A DNA stretch of 64,000 nucleotides, from contig WYBS01000208.1 of the NCBI GenBank assembly GCA_011525755.1, positions 1 to 64,000 on the forward strand, in the 5' to 3' direction. Under the pieces are notes generated by a model. It was given only the letters and a program-made list of their open reading frames with translations. It did no database searches and was not told the origin of the DNA. This document shows positions 32,323 through 41,874 of this stretch, piece after piece. A program made the position numbers and the translations under genes. Source of the stretch: Planctomycetaceae bacterium. Its GTDB lineage: Bacteria > Planctomycetota > PLA2. Numbering within the stretch: position 1 is the first letter of the stretch; the number at the start of each line of letters is the position of its first letter.

Positions 32323-33227
32323 CCGACGGCAGGGGAGTCGGCATCCTCGGCGTGCCTCTCGACCTCGGCGCCGGGCGCCGCGGGACCGACATGGGGCCTT
32401 CGGCCATCCGGTTCGCGGGGCTCGCCGAGCGCCTGCGCCGGCTCGGCTTCACCGTCCACGACCACGGCTATGTCGCCGCCGCCGCGCCCGAGACGCGCAT
32501 GCCGGGCGACGAGCAGCTCCGCTTCGGGCGGGAGATCGTCCGGACGTGCCTCCGCCTCCGGGACCGCGTCAAGTGGATCCTCGGGTCCGGCGAGACCCCC
32601 GTGATCCTCGGCGGCGACCACTCGATCGCGATGGGGAGCGTCGCGGGCACCGCGGCGCACGCGGGCGGCAAGGTCGGGCTCCTCTGGATCGACGCGCACG
32701 CCGACCTGAACACGAGGGAGACGTCGCCCTCGGGCAACGTGCACGGGATGCCGTTCGCGGCCCTCCTCGGCAAGGGGGACCCGACGCTGCTCGCCATCGG
32801 CGGCGGGAAGCCGGTCGTCTCGCCGCGCCACGCGGCGCTCCTCGGCGTGCGCGACGTGGACCCCGGCGAGCGCGAGCTCATCCGGAAGCTCGGTCTTTCG
32901 GTCTACACGATGAAGGAGCTCGACGAGCGCGGAACGGGGACGTGCATCCGCGAGGCGCTCGCGCGCGTCACGAAGGGGACGAAGGGATTCCACCTGTCGT
33001 TCGACATGGACGTGCTCGATCCGGAGTACGCGCCGGGCGTCGGCACGCCGGTGCCGGGCGGGCTCACCTACCGCGAGGCGCACCTCGCGTGCGAGCTCGT
33101 CGCGGAGACGGGGAAGCTCCTCTCGATGGACGTCGTCGAGGTGAACCCGATCCTCGACGAGCGGAACCGCACCGCGGATCTCGCCGTGCAGCTGATCCTC
33201 AGCGCCCTCGGCAAGCGGATCTACTGA
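32319..33227 (+). CDS. rocF: Arginase family protein
   Basis: This is a 302-residue binuclear manganese hydrolase of the arginase/agmatinase/formiminoglutamase family. It shows GGDHS (98-102), DAHADLN (125-131) and SFDMDVLDP with the two further metal aspartates. The SGNVHGMP segment (138-145) matches arginases, which convert arginine to ornithine and urea. The ATG overlaps the kinase stop (ATGA), a linkage that biology does not obviously explain. It converges on a STAS gene after 55 bases. Confidence 0.9.
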   Translation: MTDGRGVGILGVPLDLGAGRRGTDMGPSAIRFAGLAERLRRLGFTVHDHGYVAAAAPETRMPGDEQLRFGREIVRTCLRLRDRVKWILGSGETPVILGGDHSIAMGSVAGTAAHAGGKVGLLWIDAHADLNTRETSPSGNVHGMPFAALLGKGDPTLLAIGGGKPVVSPRHAALLGVRDVDPGERELIRKLGLSVYTMKELDERGTGTCIREALARVTKGTKGFHLSFDMDVLDPEYAPGVGTPVPGGLTYREAHLACELVAETGKLLSMDVVEVNPILDERNRTADLAVQLILSALGKRIY

Positions 33228-33282
33228 TCGAGGCCCGCCGCCGGGACGGGGGACACGGGACGGCCCGGGGGCCCTTCGCGCC

Positions 33283-33588
33283 TCAGGCCCGCTCGAAGAC
33301 CTCGTCGAGGTTCATCGTGCGGAACGTGCGGTCGATGAACTCCGGCACGTTCGCGAGGCGCAGCGCCCGGTCGTCGTCGTCGAGCCGGTCCTGCGTCGAC
33401 ACGATGAGCCCGATGCCGAGCGTCGAGAGGAACGTGACGCCGCCGAGGTCGAGGACGACGTCCCCGCCGCACCCCTCGATGGCCTCATCGAACGACGCCT
33501 TGAGCTCGAGGACGTCCGACTGGTCCAGATCCCCCTCGAACCGGATCCACCGCGTCGCTCCGCGATCCGAGACCGACAGTTTCGCCAT
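33283..33588 (-). CDS. STAS domain protein (anti-sigma antagonist-like)
   Basis: This is a 101-residue stand-alone STAS domain. LDLGGVTFLSTLGIGLIVS marks the core, with Ser and Thr at the usual phosphorylation position. The C-terminus (NVPEFIDRTFRTMNLDEVF) follows the family. It is one of four stand-alone STAS proteins in the window, each in a different neighbourhood. Its N-terminus MAKLSVSDRG begins at ATG 33588; an upstream frame has no ribosome binding site. Confidence 0.8.
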   Translation of the reverse strand: MAKLSVSDRGATRWIRFEGDLDQSDVLELKASFDEAIEGCGGDVVLDLGGVTFLSTLGIGLIVSTQDRLDDDDRALRLANVPEFIDRTFRTMNLDEVFERA

Positions 33589-33668
33589 AGTGTTCTCGCC
33601 CCGGTCCTCATCGGAAGGGGGGAGCCCCCCACTTGAATCGGGGCGGACGCCCCGGGCACCGGCTCCGA

Positions 33669-33682
33669 GGGGGCTCCGGGGG
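33669..33682 (+). repeat. G-tract element, exact copy 8
   Basis: This is an exact copy in plus orientation between the STAS gene and the FHA gene. A GGGGGGAGCCCCCC inverted pair lies about 60 bases to its left. Confidence 0.8.
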
Positions 33683-33727
33683 CCGGCGACCCGCTCGGCG
33701 CTCGAAACGCCGCCACGGGGCCCGTTC

Positions 33728-34954
33728 CTACCCGCCGGCCTTGAGCTTCTCGATCCTCGCGATCTCGGACTGCGCGCGACGCACCCAGGCGTCGATCCCG
33801 AACTTCTCGACCACCTTCCGGTAGACGAGGATCGCGTCATCGTACCGCTTGTTCTTGAGGAGCCGCTCCGCCTCCGCCTCCCGGCCCCGGTAGACGGACT
33901 CCGCCAGCCGGTCGATCCTCAGGAGCTGCTCGTCGCGGAGCTGCTCGTACGTCACGAGGTCGCCCGCGGGCAGGATCGCCTCGCGCTCCGTGACGAAGCG
34001 CTCGACGGTCTCCTTCGCCTCCCGGAACGCCCACTCCTTCCGGTACTCCTCCGACCGGGCGACCGCCTCCTCCCAGTCCTTCCGCAGCCGCCCGCCGCCC
34101 GCGAGCAGCTCCGACGCCGGCTGCGGCGTCTTCAGCGCGAACCAGGCGGGGTACTCCTTCTTCGCCGCCTCCGACGCCTCGGTGCCCGCGTAGGTCTCCC
34201 GGAGCTGCTTCATCAGCGGGTGGATCTTGTCGGGCCCGCTCTCGAGCGTGTGCCCCCGGTTGTACGAGAGGATGAGGAGCTGGACCTTCGCGTAGATCTT
34301 CCTCGCCTCCTGCTCGCGGACGTTCTTCTCGAGCGCGCCCTTGCGCTCGCGGAGGTCCGCAAGGCGCCGGTCGATCATCTTGTAGTCGTCGTAGTCCGGG
34401 TCGCCGTACTGCTCCATGTACTGGATCGCGTCCCCGTAGCGGCCCTGCTCGACCAGCTTCTCGGCCTCGTTGAGCACCGTCTTGTTGGGAGACCCCCCGC
34501 CCGCGTAGATCGAGACCAGGATGATGAGCAGGAGCCCGAGGGAGCTGAGGGCGGAGATGAGGAGCGCGTTGCTCTTCCTCTGGTAGCGCCGCGGGGGCGC
34601 CTCCTCCTCCTCGCCAGCCTCGCCCTCGGCGGCGCCCGCGGGCGGGACCTCGCGGCCCGCGCGCGCGGCCCCCTCGAGGTTGAACCGCATCTCCGCGGTG
34701 CCGATCTGGACCACGTCGCCGTGGCCGAGCCACGCCTTGTTCCTGAATTCGCCGTTCACCCTCGTGCCGTTCTTGCTCTCGAGGTCGACGAGCTTCCAGC
34801 GCGGCCCGACGCGCTCGATCCGGAAGTGCTCCTTGCTCGCCTTCGCGTCCTCGAGATCGACGTCGTTCGTGTCGCCGCGACCGACCGTCGCCGCCTCCCC
34901 CTCGATCTGGAACGTGTATTCGCGGCCGCCGTCGCGGATGCGGAGATTGGGCAC
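33728..34954 (-). CDS. FHA domain, membrane-anchored protein with TPR-like tail
   Basis: This is a 408-residue protein. An FHA domain covers about residues 1-98 (VGRGDTND, ASKEHFRI, SKNGTRVNG). A charged linker leads to one transmembrane helix near 128-150, then a helical region of about 250 residues carrying TPR-like signatures (EKLVEQGRYGDAIQYM, LLKNKRYDDAILVYRKVV). The FHA side should face the cytoplasm, to read phosphorylated partners, and the TPR part the periplasm. Its GTG start shares one base with the stop of the larger FHA gene upstream, so both are made together. Confidence 0.8.
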   Translation of the reverse strand: MPNLRIRDGGREYTFQIEGEAATVGRGDTNDVDLEDAKASKEHFRIERVGPRWKLVDLESKNGTRVNGEFRNKAWLGHGDVVQIGTAEMRFNLEGAARAGREVPPAGAAEGEAGEEEEAPPRRYQRKSNALLISALSSLGLLLIILVSIYAGGGSPNKTVLNEAEKLVEQGRYGDAIQYMEQYGDPDYDDYKMIDRRLADLRERKGALEKNVREQEARKIYAKVQLLILSYNRGHTLESGPDKIHPLMKQLRETYAGTEASEAAKKEYPAWFALKTPQPASELLAGGGRLRKDWEEAVARSEEYRKEWAFREAKETVERFVTEREAILPAGDLVTYEQLRDEQLLRIDRLAESVYRGREAEAERLLKNKRYDDAILVYRKVVEKFGIDAWVRRAQSEIARIEKLKAGG

Positions 34955-37728
34955 TAGTCACCGTCCTCGTAGTCGAGCCCCTCGTCCTCGGGCGTGGCCC
35001 CCCCCTCCCCCGGAGCCCCCTCCTCCTCCCACGGGACGTCCTCGTCCTCGATGGCGGGCGGCGCCGGCATGTCCTTGAACCACTTGGGCGCCTGGCCGTA
35101 ATTCTGCGTCATGAGGTTCCCGTGGTGGCCGGTCCCCATCTCCGTCCACGGCGGCATGAGGATGTTCCTGTGGTGCCCGCTCGAATGGCACCAGCCGATG
35201 TGCGCGCCCATGGGGTTCGTCTGGCCCTGGATGCAGTTCTCCGAGACGCCGTAGTCGTAGCCCTGGAGCTTCATCCGCTCCCACGGCGTCTTGCGCCCCA
35301 CCGTCGGGCTGAAGTGGCCGAAGTAGCCGAGCCTCGACATCTCCTCGCAGTGGCCGCGCGAAGAGAGGACGAGCTTCTCGACGATCCGCACCGGCTGCCG
35401 GCCGAACATGATGCGGTAGAGGTTCGTGACCCGCACCTGCTCGCGCTCGACTTCGGTGATGTCGCCCTTGACGGTCGGGTTCCAGTCCATCACCTCGCGC
35501 GTGTAGGCGAGGAGTTCCCGCTCCTCGGCCGTCCGGTAGAAGGTCTGGATGTCGAACTTCCTCCCGACGTAGGAGCGCAGGAACGAGATCTCCTCCGCCT
35601 TCTCGTCGACGTCCACGAGGAATCGGCGGAGCCCCGCGGCGGCCTCCTCGAACTGCTTCATCGCGCGGTCGAGCTCCGCGGACGCCTTCACGGAGACGGT
35701 CGTGCGGTCGCCCCAGATCTCCTCGACCGCGTAGACGCGGCGGTCGACCTCCTGCTGCACCTTCTGGTACTCGCCGTCGCGGCCGGTCCCGCGGTAGGGG
35801 TAGAAGTACTTCTGCTCGTCGAAGATCAGGTCGAGCGCGAACTTGCGCGCGGCGTCGAGCTCGTCCTTGCGCTTCCGGAGCTTCTCGAGCTTGCCGAAGA
35901 CCGTGTCGCCGCGGATCGCCCCATAGGCCTTCTCGAGCTGCGCCGTGAGCGCGGAGATCTGCTGCTCCTCCTGCCGGCGCAGGAACTCCTTGCGCAGCAG
36001 GAGCTCGCCCTCGTGGACGACGTAGCCGCCCTCGGGGAGCGGCTCCTTCCGGACACGCGCCGCGACGAACGCGTCGACCGCGGGCCGGGCCGCCTCGTCC
36101 CCGTAGGCGCGCGCGAGCGCCGCGATCATGTCGGGCGGCGAGCCGAGCGCGTGCGCGGCCGCGGCGAGACCGAGCCAGCCGCGCGCGACGTCGCCGGCAT
36201 GGAGCTCGAGCAGCGCGAGGTGGAGCTCCGGGGGAGCCGCCGCCCACGCGAAGTCCTGCTCCTCGCCCTTGCTCGCGACCTTCACGCCCGTGGCACCGCC
36301 GGCGATCACCCGCCAGCGCTTCCGCAGCTGGCCCTTCGGCAGGTCGCCCTTCGAGAGCGCGGCGACGGCCGCCGCCTGGAGCGCCGCCGCCGCCTCGCAC
36401 TCCCCCGCCCGGGCGTCGAGCTCCCTGGTGCCGGGGTCCGACTGCTTGCGCGCCTCCTCCGCGAGCGCGCGCAGCCCCGCCGCCGCCCCGGCGAAGTCGC
36501 GCTGCTGGAACGCGGAGAGGAGCGCCGTCACCTTCTGGAGGGCGTCGACCTTGACGAGGCTCTGCGCGGGCGGGAGCGCGGAGGGGCCCCCCTTGAGCGC
36601 GCGCTCGAGCGCGTCGAGCCGGTCGCGGAGGCTCCCGTCGACGCCCGTCCCCTTGAACCGGGGGAGCGCCTGCGAGAGGAGCTCCTTCGCCCGCGCGAAG
36701 TCGTGCGCGGCCTCGTAGCGCGCCTCGTCCTCGAGCAGGCGCGCCCGCTCCGCGGCGGCCGCGTTCCCGAGCTCCCGGTTCGCATCGACGATCCGGCTCG
36801 CGTACTCGGGCGGGATCGGCTCCCAGTCCGGCTCGCCGCGCAGGAAGAACCAGGTCTCGCGCGCCCTCGCGTACTCGCCGGCCTCGACCTGCTGGCGGAA
36901 CTCCGCGAGGCGCTCCGCGAAGAACGCCTCGCGCGCGTCGGCGAGCGCCTGGCGGCGTTCCTCGAGCGCCGCCCGGATGGCGGGCCTGCGCTCCTCCGGC
37001 GCCTCGACGAGCATCTTCTCGAGCCGCGCCACGGCCTCTGCGGGCCGGAGCCCCCTGACCTCGGGACGCGGGTCGTAGCCGCCCGGAGCCTCGCCGCGCG
37101 AGAGGCGCCCGCGCGCCGCGTCGACCGCGCCCTGCACGTCGGTCGCGCGCACCGACCGCGGGTAGCGCGCGAGGAACATCTCGCCGAACTTCACGCGGTC
37201 CGCGTCCGCGCGCGCCTCCATCACCGCGCGGTAGTCGCCCTCCTCCGCCGGGTCGCGGCGCTCCTTCCGGTCGAGGCCCTGCATCACGAGGAGGAGGACG
37301 AGCGCGCCGATCGCGAGGCCTCCCCCCCCGAGCCAGTACGCGACCGGGACCCGCCGCTTGGCGGCGCGCCGCCGGCCCGGCTCGCGCGGCGGGGCGGCGG
37401 ACGCGGCGGCGGGGGGCGCGGGGGCGGCGACGACGGCCGCGGCCTCGCCCGCGAAGAGCACCTTCGCGTCGCCGACCTCGACGACGTCCTCGCGCGCGAG
37501 GTCGTGGCTCCTGACCTCCCGGCCGTTCACCCGGGTCCCGTTGCCGCTGTCGAGATCCCGCACCCGCCACCCGCCGCGGCCCGTCGGCTCGATGACGCAG
37601 TGGCGGCGGCTGATCTTCAGGTCGGGGATCGGGACGTCGCACTGGGCGTCGCGGCCGATCACGAGCGGCGCGTCGCCGAGGAAGACGGTCCGCTCCGTTC
37701 CCTGGACGTAGACCTTGAGGAAGGCCAT
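34954..37728 (-). CDS. FHA domain protein with transmembrane helix and C-terminal CAP domain
   Basis: This is a 924-residue protein. An N-terminal FHA domain (IGRDAQCDV, SRRHCVIE, SGNGTRVNG) is followed by an Ala/Pro-rich linker and a transmembrane helix. A long, largely helical section of roughly 500 residues comes next. A CAP/SCP domain ends it, with HFSP, GVSENC, WCHSSGHHRN and MGTGHHGNLMTQNYG. CAP domains are extracellular or periplasmic modules, sometimes lytic or lipid-binding. An Asp/Glu-rich tail finishes the protein. ATG 37728 lies seven bases after TAAACT, which fits a leaderless mRNA. The G-tract element near the C-terminus is read Glu-Gly-Ala-Pro-Gly-Glu. Confidence 0.8.
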   Translation of the reverse strand: MAFLKVYVQGTERTVFLGDAPLVIGRDAQCDVPIPDLKISRRHCVIEPTGRGGWRVRDLDSGNGTRVNGREVRSHDLAREDVVEVGDAKVLFAGEAAAVVAAPAPPAAASAAPPREPGRRRAAKRRVPVAYWLGGGGLAIGALVLLLVMQGLDRKERRDPAEEGDYRAVMEARADADRVKFGEMFLARYPRSVRATDVQGAVDAARGRLSRGEAPGGYDPRPEVRGLRPAEAVARLEKMLVEAPEERRPAIRAALEERRQALADAREAFFAERLAEFRQQVEAGEYARARETWFFLRGEPDWEPIPPEYASRIVDANRELGNAAAAERARLLEDEARYEAAHDFARAKELLSQALPRFKGTGVDGSLRDRLDALERALKGGPSALPPAQSLVKVDALQKVTALLSAFQQRDFAGAAAGLRALAEEARKQSDPGTRELDARAGECEAAAALQAAAVAALSKGDLPKGQLRKRWRVIAGGATGVKVASKGEEQDFAWAAAPPELHLALLELHAGDVARGWLGLAAAAHALGSPPDMIAALARAYGDEAARPAVDAFVAARVRKEPLPEGGYVVHEGELLLRKEFLRRQEEQQISALTAQLEKAYGAIRGDTVFGKLEKLRKRKDELDAARKFALDLIFDEQKYFYPYRGTGRDGEYQKVQQEVDRRVYAVEEIWGDRTTVSVKASAELDRAMKQFEEAAAGLRRFLVDVDEKAEEISFLRSYVGRKFDIQTFYRTAEERELLAYTREVMDWNPTVKGDITEVEREQVRVTNLYRIMFGRQPVRIVEKLVLSSRGHCEEMSRLGYFGHFSPTVGRKTPWERMKLQGYDYGVSENCIQGQTNPMGAHIGWCHSSGHHRNILMPPWTEMGTGHHGNLMTQNYGQAPKWFKDMPAPPAIEDEDVPWEEEGAPGEGGATPEDEGLDYEDGD
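35007..35020 (-). repeat. G-tract element, exact copy 9 (inside the FHA-CAP gene)
   Basis: This is an exact copy in minus orientation, sense to the gene, in its acidic C-terminal tail. Confidence 0.8.
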
Positions 37729-37765
37729 TCCGGGAAGTTTACGACGCGATTGGAACAAAAGGGGA

Positions 37766-37779
37766 GGGGGTCCGGGGGC
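37766..37779 (+). repeat. G-tract element, variant GGGGGTCCGGGGGC
   Basis: This is identical to the copy at 18674-18687. It lies between the FHA-CAP start and the helicase stop. Confidence 0.6.
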
Positions 37780-37792
37780 AGGGCGCCCCGTT

Positions 37793-39898
37793 TCAGACCC
37801 GCTCCAGCCTCGCGTAGCTGAGCAGCAGATCGCGCCGCCCGGCGCTCTTGAACTCGACGGTGACGCGCGTCCCCCCTCCCCCGGGCCGCACCGCGACGAC
37901 CTGGCCGAGGCCGAAATGGTGGTGGCGCACGCGGTCGCCGGCCCGGAACGCCGGCGCCTCCTCCTCCACGCGGTAAGGGGCCTCCTCCTCGTGGACCCAC
38001 TCCCCCGTCCGGTCCGTGACCTCGAGCATCCCGTCGGGGATCTCGTCGAGGAAACGGGACGGGATCGAGGGGAGCACCTGCCCGCGCTGCATGCGCCGCG
38101 CCCCGTGGAGGAGGAGGAGCTCCTCCCGGGCCCTCGTGACCGCCACGTAGAAGAGGCGGCGCTCCTCCTCGACCTCCTCCGGCGTGTCGAGCGAGAGGGC
38201 GTGCGGGAGAACCTGCTCCTCGAGGCCGGTCACCGCGACGCACGGGAACTCGAGCCCCTTCGCGCTGTGGACGGTCATGAGGGAGACCGCGTCCGCGCCC
38301 TCGTCGTAGGCGTCCTGGTCGGAGACGAGGGCGTTCTCCTCGAGGAATCCGTCGATGCCGCCCTGCGGCTCGCGCATCGCGTACTCCGCCGCGGCGTTGA
38401 CGAGCTCGTCCACGTTCTCGAGCCGGTCGACCTCCGCCGCGGGCGTCCCCTTCCCGAGATACTTCCGGTACTCCGTCTCCTCGATGACGCCCTCGACGAA
38501 GCGCGGGGGGTCGTCCGCGGGCAGCGCCTCGATCCGCGCGAGCAGCGCCGAGAACCCCTCGATCGCCTTCCTCGACCGACCGAAGGCCGCGAGCGCCGCG
38601 GGGTCCCTGAGCACCTCGCGGGGGCCCGTGCCGCGCGCCGCGGCCGCCTCGAGCAGCCGCTCCTCCGCCGCGGCGCCGAGGCCGCGCGCGGGCACGTTCA
38701 GGATCCGGCCGAGCGCGGCGACATCCCTCGGGTTCCGGGCGACGCGGACGTACGCGAGGATGTCCTTCACCTCCGCGCGCCGGTAGAACTCGACCGCGCC
38801 CACGATCCGGTAGGGGATGCCGGAGAGCCCCATCGCGCGCTCGAGCATCCGCGACTGGGCATTCGTGCGGTAGAAGACCGCGATGTCCTTCGGCCGCCTG
38901 CCGCGCGCGATCCAGGCGCGGACGTCGGCCGCGAGGGCGACCGCCTCGTCCTCGTCGCTCCCGCAGCGCACCTCGCGCACCTTCGCGCCGACGGGGTTCT
39001 CCGTGCGGAGGTCCTTCTCGTAGCGGTCGCGGTTGTGCCGGATCACCGCGTTCGCGACGGCGAGGATCGACTGCGTGCTCCGGTAGTTGCGGTCGAGGGT
39101 CAGCACGCGCGCGCCGGGGAAGTCGCGCTCGAAGTCGAGGATGTTCCGGATCGTCGCGCCGCGCCAGCGGTAGATCGACTGGTCGGGGTCGCCGGTCGCG
39201 CAGACGTTCCGCTCCCTGCCGGAAAGCGCCTTGAGGATCTTGTACTGGACGGTGTTCGTGTCCTGGTACTCGTCCACGAGGAGCCAGCGGGCGCGCGCCT
39301 CGAGCCGGGCGCGCGCGTCGGCATCCTCCTCGAGGAGGCGGAGGAGGTTCAGCAGGAGGTCGTCGAAGTCCATCGCGTTCGCGGCGCGCAGCCGCTCGCC
39401 GTAGAGGCGCATCACGGCCGTGATCCGCTCCGCGCGCCAGCCGAGCGCCTCGGGCCGGTCGAGCCCGTTCTTCACGCGGGAGATCGCGTGCCCCACCTGC
39501 CCCGGCGTGAGGTCGTCGATCCCGCCCTCCTTGAGGATCTGCTTCAGGAGCCCCTGCCGGTCTTCCGTGTCGTAGATCGTGAACTCGCGGCCGTAGCCGA
39601 TCCGCTCGCTGAACCGCCGGAGGACGCGGGCCCCGAATCCGTGGAACGTGCACACGAGGAGGTCGGGAGCCTGGACGAGCTTCCCGACGCGCTCGCGCAT
39701 CTCCTTCGCCGCCTTGTTCGTGAAGGTGAGCGCGAGCACCTCGAAGGGCTTTGCCCCGTCCCGGACGAGCCGCGCCACGCGCCGGGTGATCACCCGGGTC
39801 TTCCCCGAGCCGGCGCCCGCGACGACGAGCAGCGGCCCCGCGTCGTGGAGGATCGCGGCGCGCTGTTCCGGGTTCGTGTCATCGAGGAGGGGATCCAC
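37793..39898 (-). CDS. UvrD/Rep/PcrA family superfamily 1 DNA helicase
   Basis: This is a 701-residue ATP-dependent 3'-5' helicase. The Walker A motif is GAGSGKT (28-34), with TFTNKAAKEMRERV, a DEYQDTN Walker B, GDPDQSIYRWRGA, LDRNYRS, and the C-terminal motifs VSLMTVHSAKGLEF and FYVAVTRARE. The C-terminal HHHFGLGQVVAVRPGGG resembles the Tudor-like tail found on PcrA/UvrD, which contacts RNA polymerase. It acts in nucleotide excision repair and replication restart. The GTG start abuts the subtilase stop and carries a GGAGG site. Confidence 0.93.
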   Translation of the reverse strand: MDPLLDDTNPEQRAAILHDAGPLLVVAGAGSGKTRVITRRVARLVRDGAKPFEVLALTFTNKAAKEMRERVGKLVQAPDLLVCTFHGFGARVLRRFSERIGYGREFTIYDTEDRQGLLKQILKEGGIDDLTPGQVGHAISRVKNGLDRPEALGWRAERITAVMRLYGERLRAANAMDFDDLLLNLLRLLEEDADARARLEARARWLLVDEYQDTNTVQYKILKALSGRERNVCATGDPDQSIYRWRGATIRNILDFERDFPGARVLTLDRNYRSTQSILAVANAVIRHNRDRYEKDLRTENPVGAKVREVRCGSDEDEAVALAADVRAWIARGRRPKDIAVFYRTNAQSRMLERAMGLSGIPYRIVGAVEFYRRAEVKDILAYVRVARNPRDVAALGRILNVPARGLGAAAEERLLEAAAARGTGPREVLRDPAALAAFGRSRKAIEGFSALLARIEALPADDPPRFVEGVIEETEYRKYLGKGTPAAEVDRLENVDELVNAAAEYAMREPQGGIDGFLEENALVSDQDAYDEGADAVSLMTVHSAKGLEFPCVAVTGLEEQVLPHALSLDTPEEVEEERRLFYVAVTRAREELLLLHGARRMQRGQVLPSIPSRFLDEIPDGMLEVTDRTGEWVHEEEAPYRVEEEAPAFRAGDRVRHHHFGLGQVVAVRPGGGGTRVTVEFKSAGRRDLLLSYARLERV

Positions 39899-41812
39899 CT
39901 ATTCCTCCCCGATCGCGAAGTCGAGCCCGGCGCGCGGTCCGTCCACCACGAGGATCTCGCCCCCCTGCCACCGGCCGTAGAGCTCCCCCGGCCCCGAGAG
40001 GAGGCCGTCGCGGTTCCGGTCGGTGCCCGCCTCGAGCACGTACCGCCCGCCGGGGACCTCCGGGAGCGTCCACCGGAGCCCTTCCACGTCGCTCGTCCGC
40101 GCCGAGGCCGCGACCGTCGTCGTCCCGGCGCGGAGGAGCCGCACCTCCACCTCCTCGTACGGGACGTAGACCGGCGGATCCTGGCCGAGCACGACGAGCG
40201 CCGCGCGGTAGGCGTCGACGATGCCGTGGCCCGTCGCCGGGTCGACGCCCGCGGCGCCGATGTCCTGCGCGGTCGAGAGGAGCGTCGACCGCACCTCGTC
40301 CGGCGTGAGCGGAAGGAGACCCATGCAGAGCGCCGCGACGGCGGCGACGTGCGGGGAGGCGAAGGAGGTGCCGGCCACGAACGGGTAGTCGTACTGGTCG
40401 CCGGCGACAATCCCCGTGGTGATCACGCCGCCGCCCGAGGATCCGCCGGGCGCGACGAGGGCCAGGTAGCCCCCGTAGTTCGAGTAGGAGGCGCGGTTCC
40501 CTGCCGAGGTCGTGGCGCCGACGGCGACCACCGAGGCGTATCCGGCCGGATAGCGCACGAACGCGCTCCCCTGGTTGCCGGTCGCCGCGCAGAGGAAGAC
40601 GCCCGCCGCGCGCGCCGCGGCGCAGGCGTCCTTCTCCGTCGCGGACGAGGTCGTCGAGGCGAAGGACATGTTGATGACCGAGGCGCGCTCCGCCGGGAGC
40701 GTGCCGGAGGAGTTCGGGAGCCCCGCCGCGTAGAGGATCGCGTTCGCGATGCCGAACGACGTGCCGAACCCCGACGTGTTGAAGGCGCGGAGCGGCATCA
40801 CCCGCGCGCTCCAGAGCACGCCCGTGATCCCAAGGCCGTTGTTCCCGACGGCGGCGATCACGCCCGCGACCTGCGTCCCGTGCGAGAAGTCCGCCGTCGG
40901 GTCGGTCGGGTCCGCGTCGTTCCCCTCGAAGTCGTAGCCCGGGACGAGGTTCGCCACGAGGTCCGGGTGGTCGCGGATCCCGGAGTCGACGACCGCGACG
41001 ATCGTGTCGCTCGACGTCGCGACCTCCCACGCCGCGAGCGCGTGGATCTGCTCGAGCGCCCACTGGTGCGGGGCGAAGAGCGGGTCGTCGGGCAGCGCGG
41101 CGAGGCGGCGGAGCCGGTTCGGCTCGGCGTACCGCACGAGCCCCCGGCTCTCGAGCCGCGCGCAGGACGCGAGCAGCGCGCAGAGCCCCCGCACCCCCCC
41201 GCCGTCCCCGGCCGTATCGTCGCGCAGGAGGCAGAGCCCGTTCGCGGCGGCTCGGCAGGAGAGCCCCGCCTCGGCCGCCACGCGATGGCCGTCGAACCCC
41301 TCCGCGGCGGCGGCGACGATCTCGCCCGGCACGAACCCGTCGCCGCAGTCGCCGTAGACCTCCGGGAGCGCGGCGGGCGACGCGTCCCCCGGCGCGTCGG
41401 AAAGGACGACCCGGTAGCTCCCCGCGCCGCGCCGTGCGCGGACGACGACGTCGAAGACGTCGCCCTTCCCGAGCACGAGGGATCGCGCCGCCGTGCCGCG
41501 CGCGAGGTCGACGAGGAGCACCTCCCCCTCCACCCCCTCCGATTGAAGCGCCGCGGTGTGCGCACCCGGGCGGTCCGCGACCATCCGCAGGACGTCGATC
41601 GGGTCGCGCTCCGCGTCGAGCACTCCCTCGGGCTCGCCCCGGAGGAGCCGCGCCGCCGCGGCGGTGTCGTTCGGCTCGCGGTCGAGCGGCGCCGCGAGGA
41701 GGATCGAGAGCTGGCCCGAGAGCGTCCCGGGCGCGGCCGGGCTGCCGCCGCCGCCGCCGCACGCCGCGAGGAGGAGGAACATGGGGAGGCCCCGGAACCC
41801 CGGACGCTTCAT
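39899..41812 (-). CDS. Subtilisin-like serine protease, lipoprotein
   Basis: This is a 637-residue S8 protease exported as a lipoprotein (lipobox LLAAC, Cys18). The catalytic triad is Asp276 (VVDSG), His311 (HGTQVAG) and Ser483 (GTSFASPH), with the oxyanion Asn413 (ATGNQG). A roughly 230-residue N-terminal prodomain region contains several cysteines, and a 120-residue C-terminal beta-rich domain includes GRYVLEAGTDRNRDG. It should degrade or process proteins at the cell surface. A clear promoter, TTGACG-16-TATAAG, lies just upstream. The last codons abut the helicase start. Confidence 0.9.
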   Translation of the reverse strand: MKRPGFRGLPMFLLLAACGGGGGSPAAPGTLSGQLSILLAAPLDREPNDTAAAARLLRGEPEGVLDAERDPIDVLRMVADRPGAHTAALQSEGVEGEVLLVDLARGTAARSLVLGKGDVFDVVVRARRGAGSYRVVLSDAPGDASPAALPEVYGDCGDGFVPGEIVAAAAEGFDGHRVAAEAGLSCRAAANGLCLLRDDTAGDGGGVRGLCALLASCARLESRGLVRYAEPNRLRRLAALPDDPLFAPHQWALEQIHALAAWEVATSSDTIVAVVDSGIRDHPDLVANLVPGYDFEGNDADPTDPTADFSHGTQVAGVIAAVGNNGLGITGVLWSARVMPLRAFNTSGFGTSFGIANAILYAAGLPNSSGTLPAERASVINMSFASTTSSATEKDACAAARAAGVFLCAATGNQGSAFVRYPAGYASVVAVGATTSAGNRASYSNYGGYLALVAPGGSSGGGVITTGIVAGDQYDYPFVAGTSFASPHVAAVAALCMGLLPLTPDEVRSTLLSTAQDIGAAGVDPATGHGIVDAYRAALVVLGQDPPVYVPYEEVEVRLLRAGTTTVAASARTSDVEGLRWTLPEVPGGRYVLEAGTDRNRDGLLSGPGELYGRWQGGEILVVDGPRAGLDFAIGEE

Positions 41813-41820
41813 CCCGGAAC

Positions 41821-41848
41821 CTTATAGGGCCCCTCCGCGCCGCGTCAA
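41821..41848 (-). promoter_or_regulatory. Promoter of the subtilase gene
   Basis: On the minus strand TTGACG (41843-41848), 16 bases, then TATAAG (41821-41826), eight bases before ATG 41812. No ribosome binding site intervenes. Confidence 0.65.
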
Positions 41849-41861
41849 CGGCGCGTTCGCG

Positions 41862-41867
41862 TAGAGT
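41862..41867 (+). promoter_or_regulatory. -10 element of the rhomboid gene
   Basis: TAGAGT lies seven bases before GTG 41875. It is divergent from the subtilase promoter within 50 bases. Confidence 0.45.
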
Positions 41868-41874
41868 GTCCGCC

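Noticed and set aside
35122-41827. Very long open frames (899 and 1370 codons) on the plus strand
   Set aside because: They lie opposite FHA-CAP, helicase and subtilase genes, are Arg/Pro/Gly-rich, and have no domain. High GC removes stops on the antisense strand.
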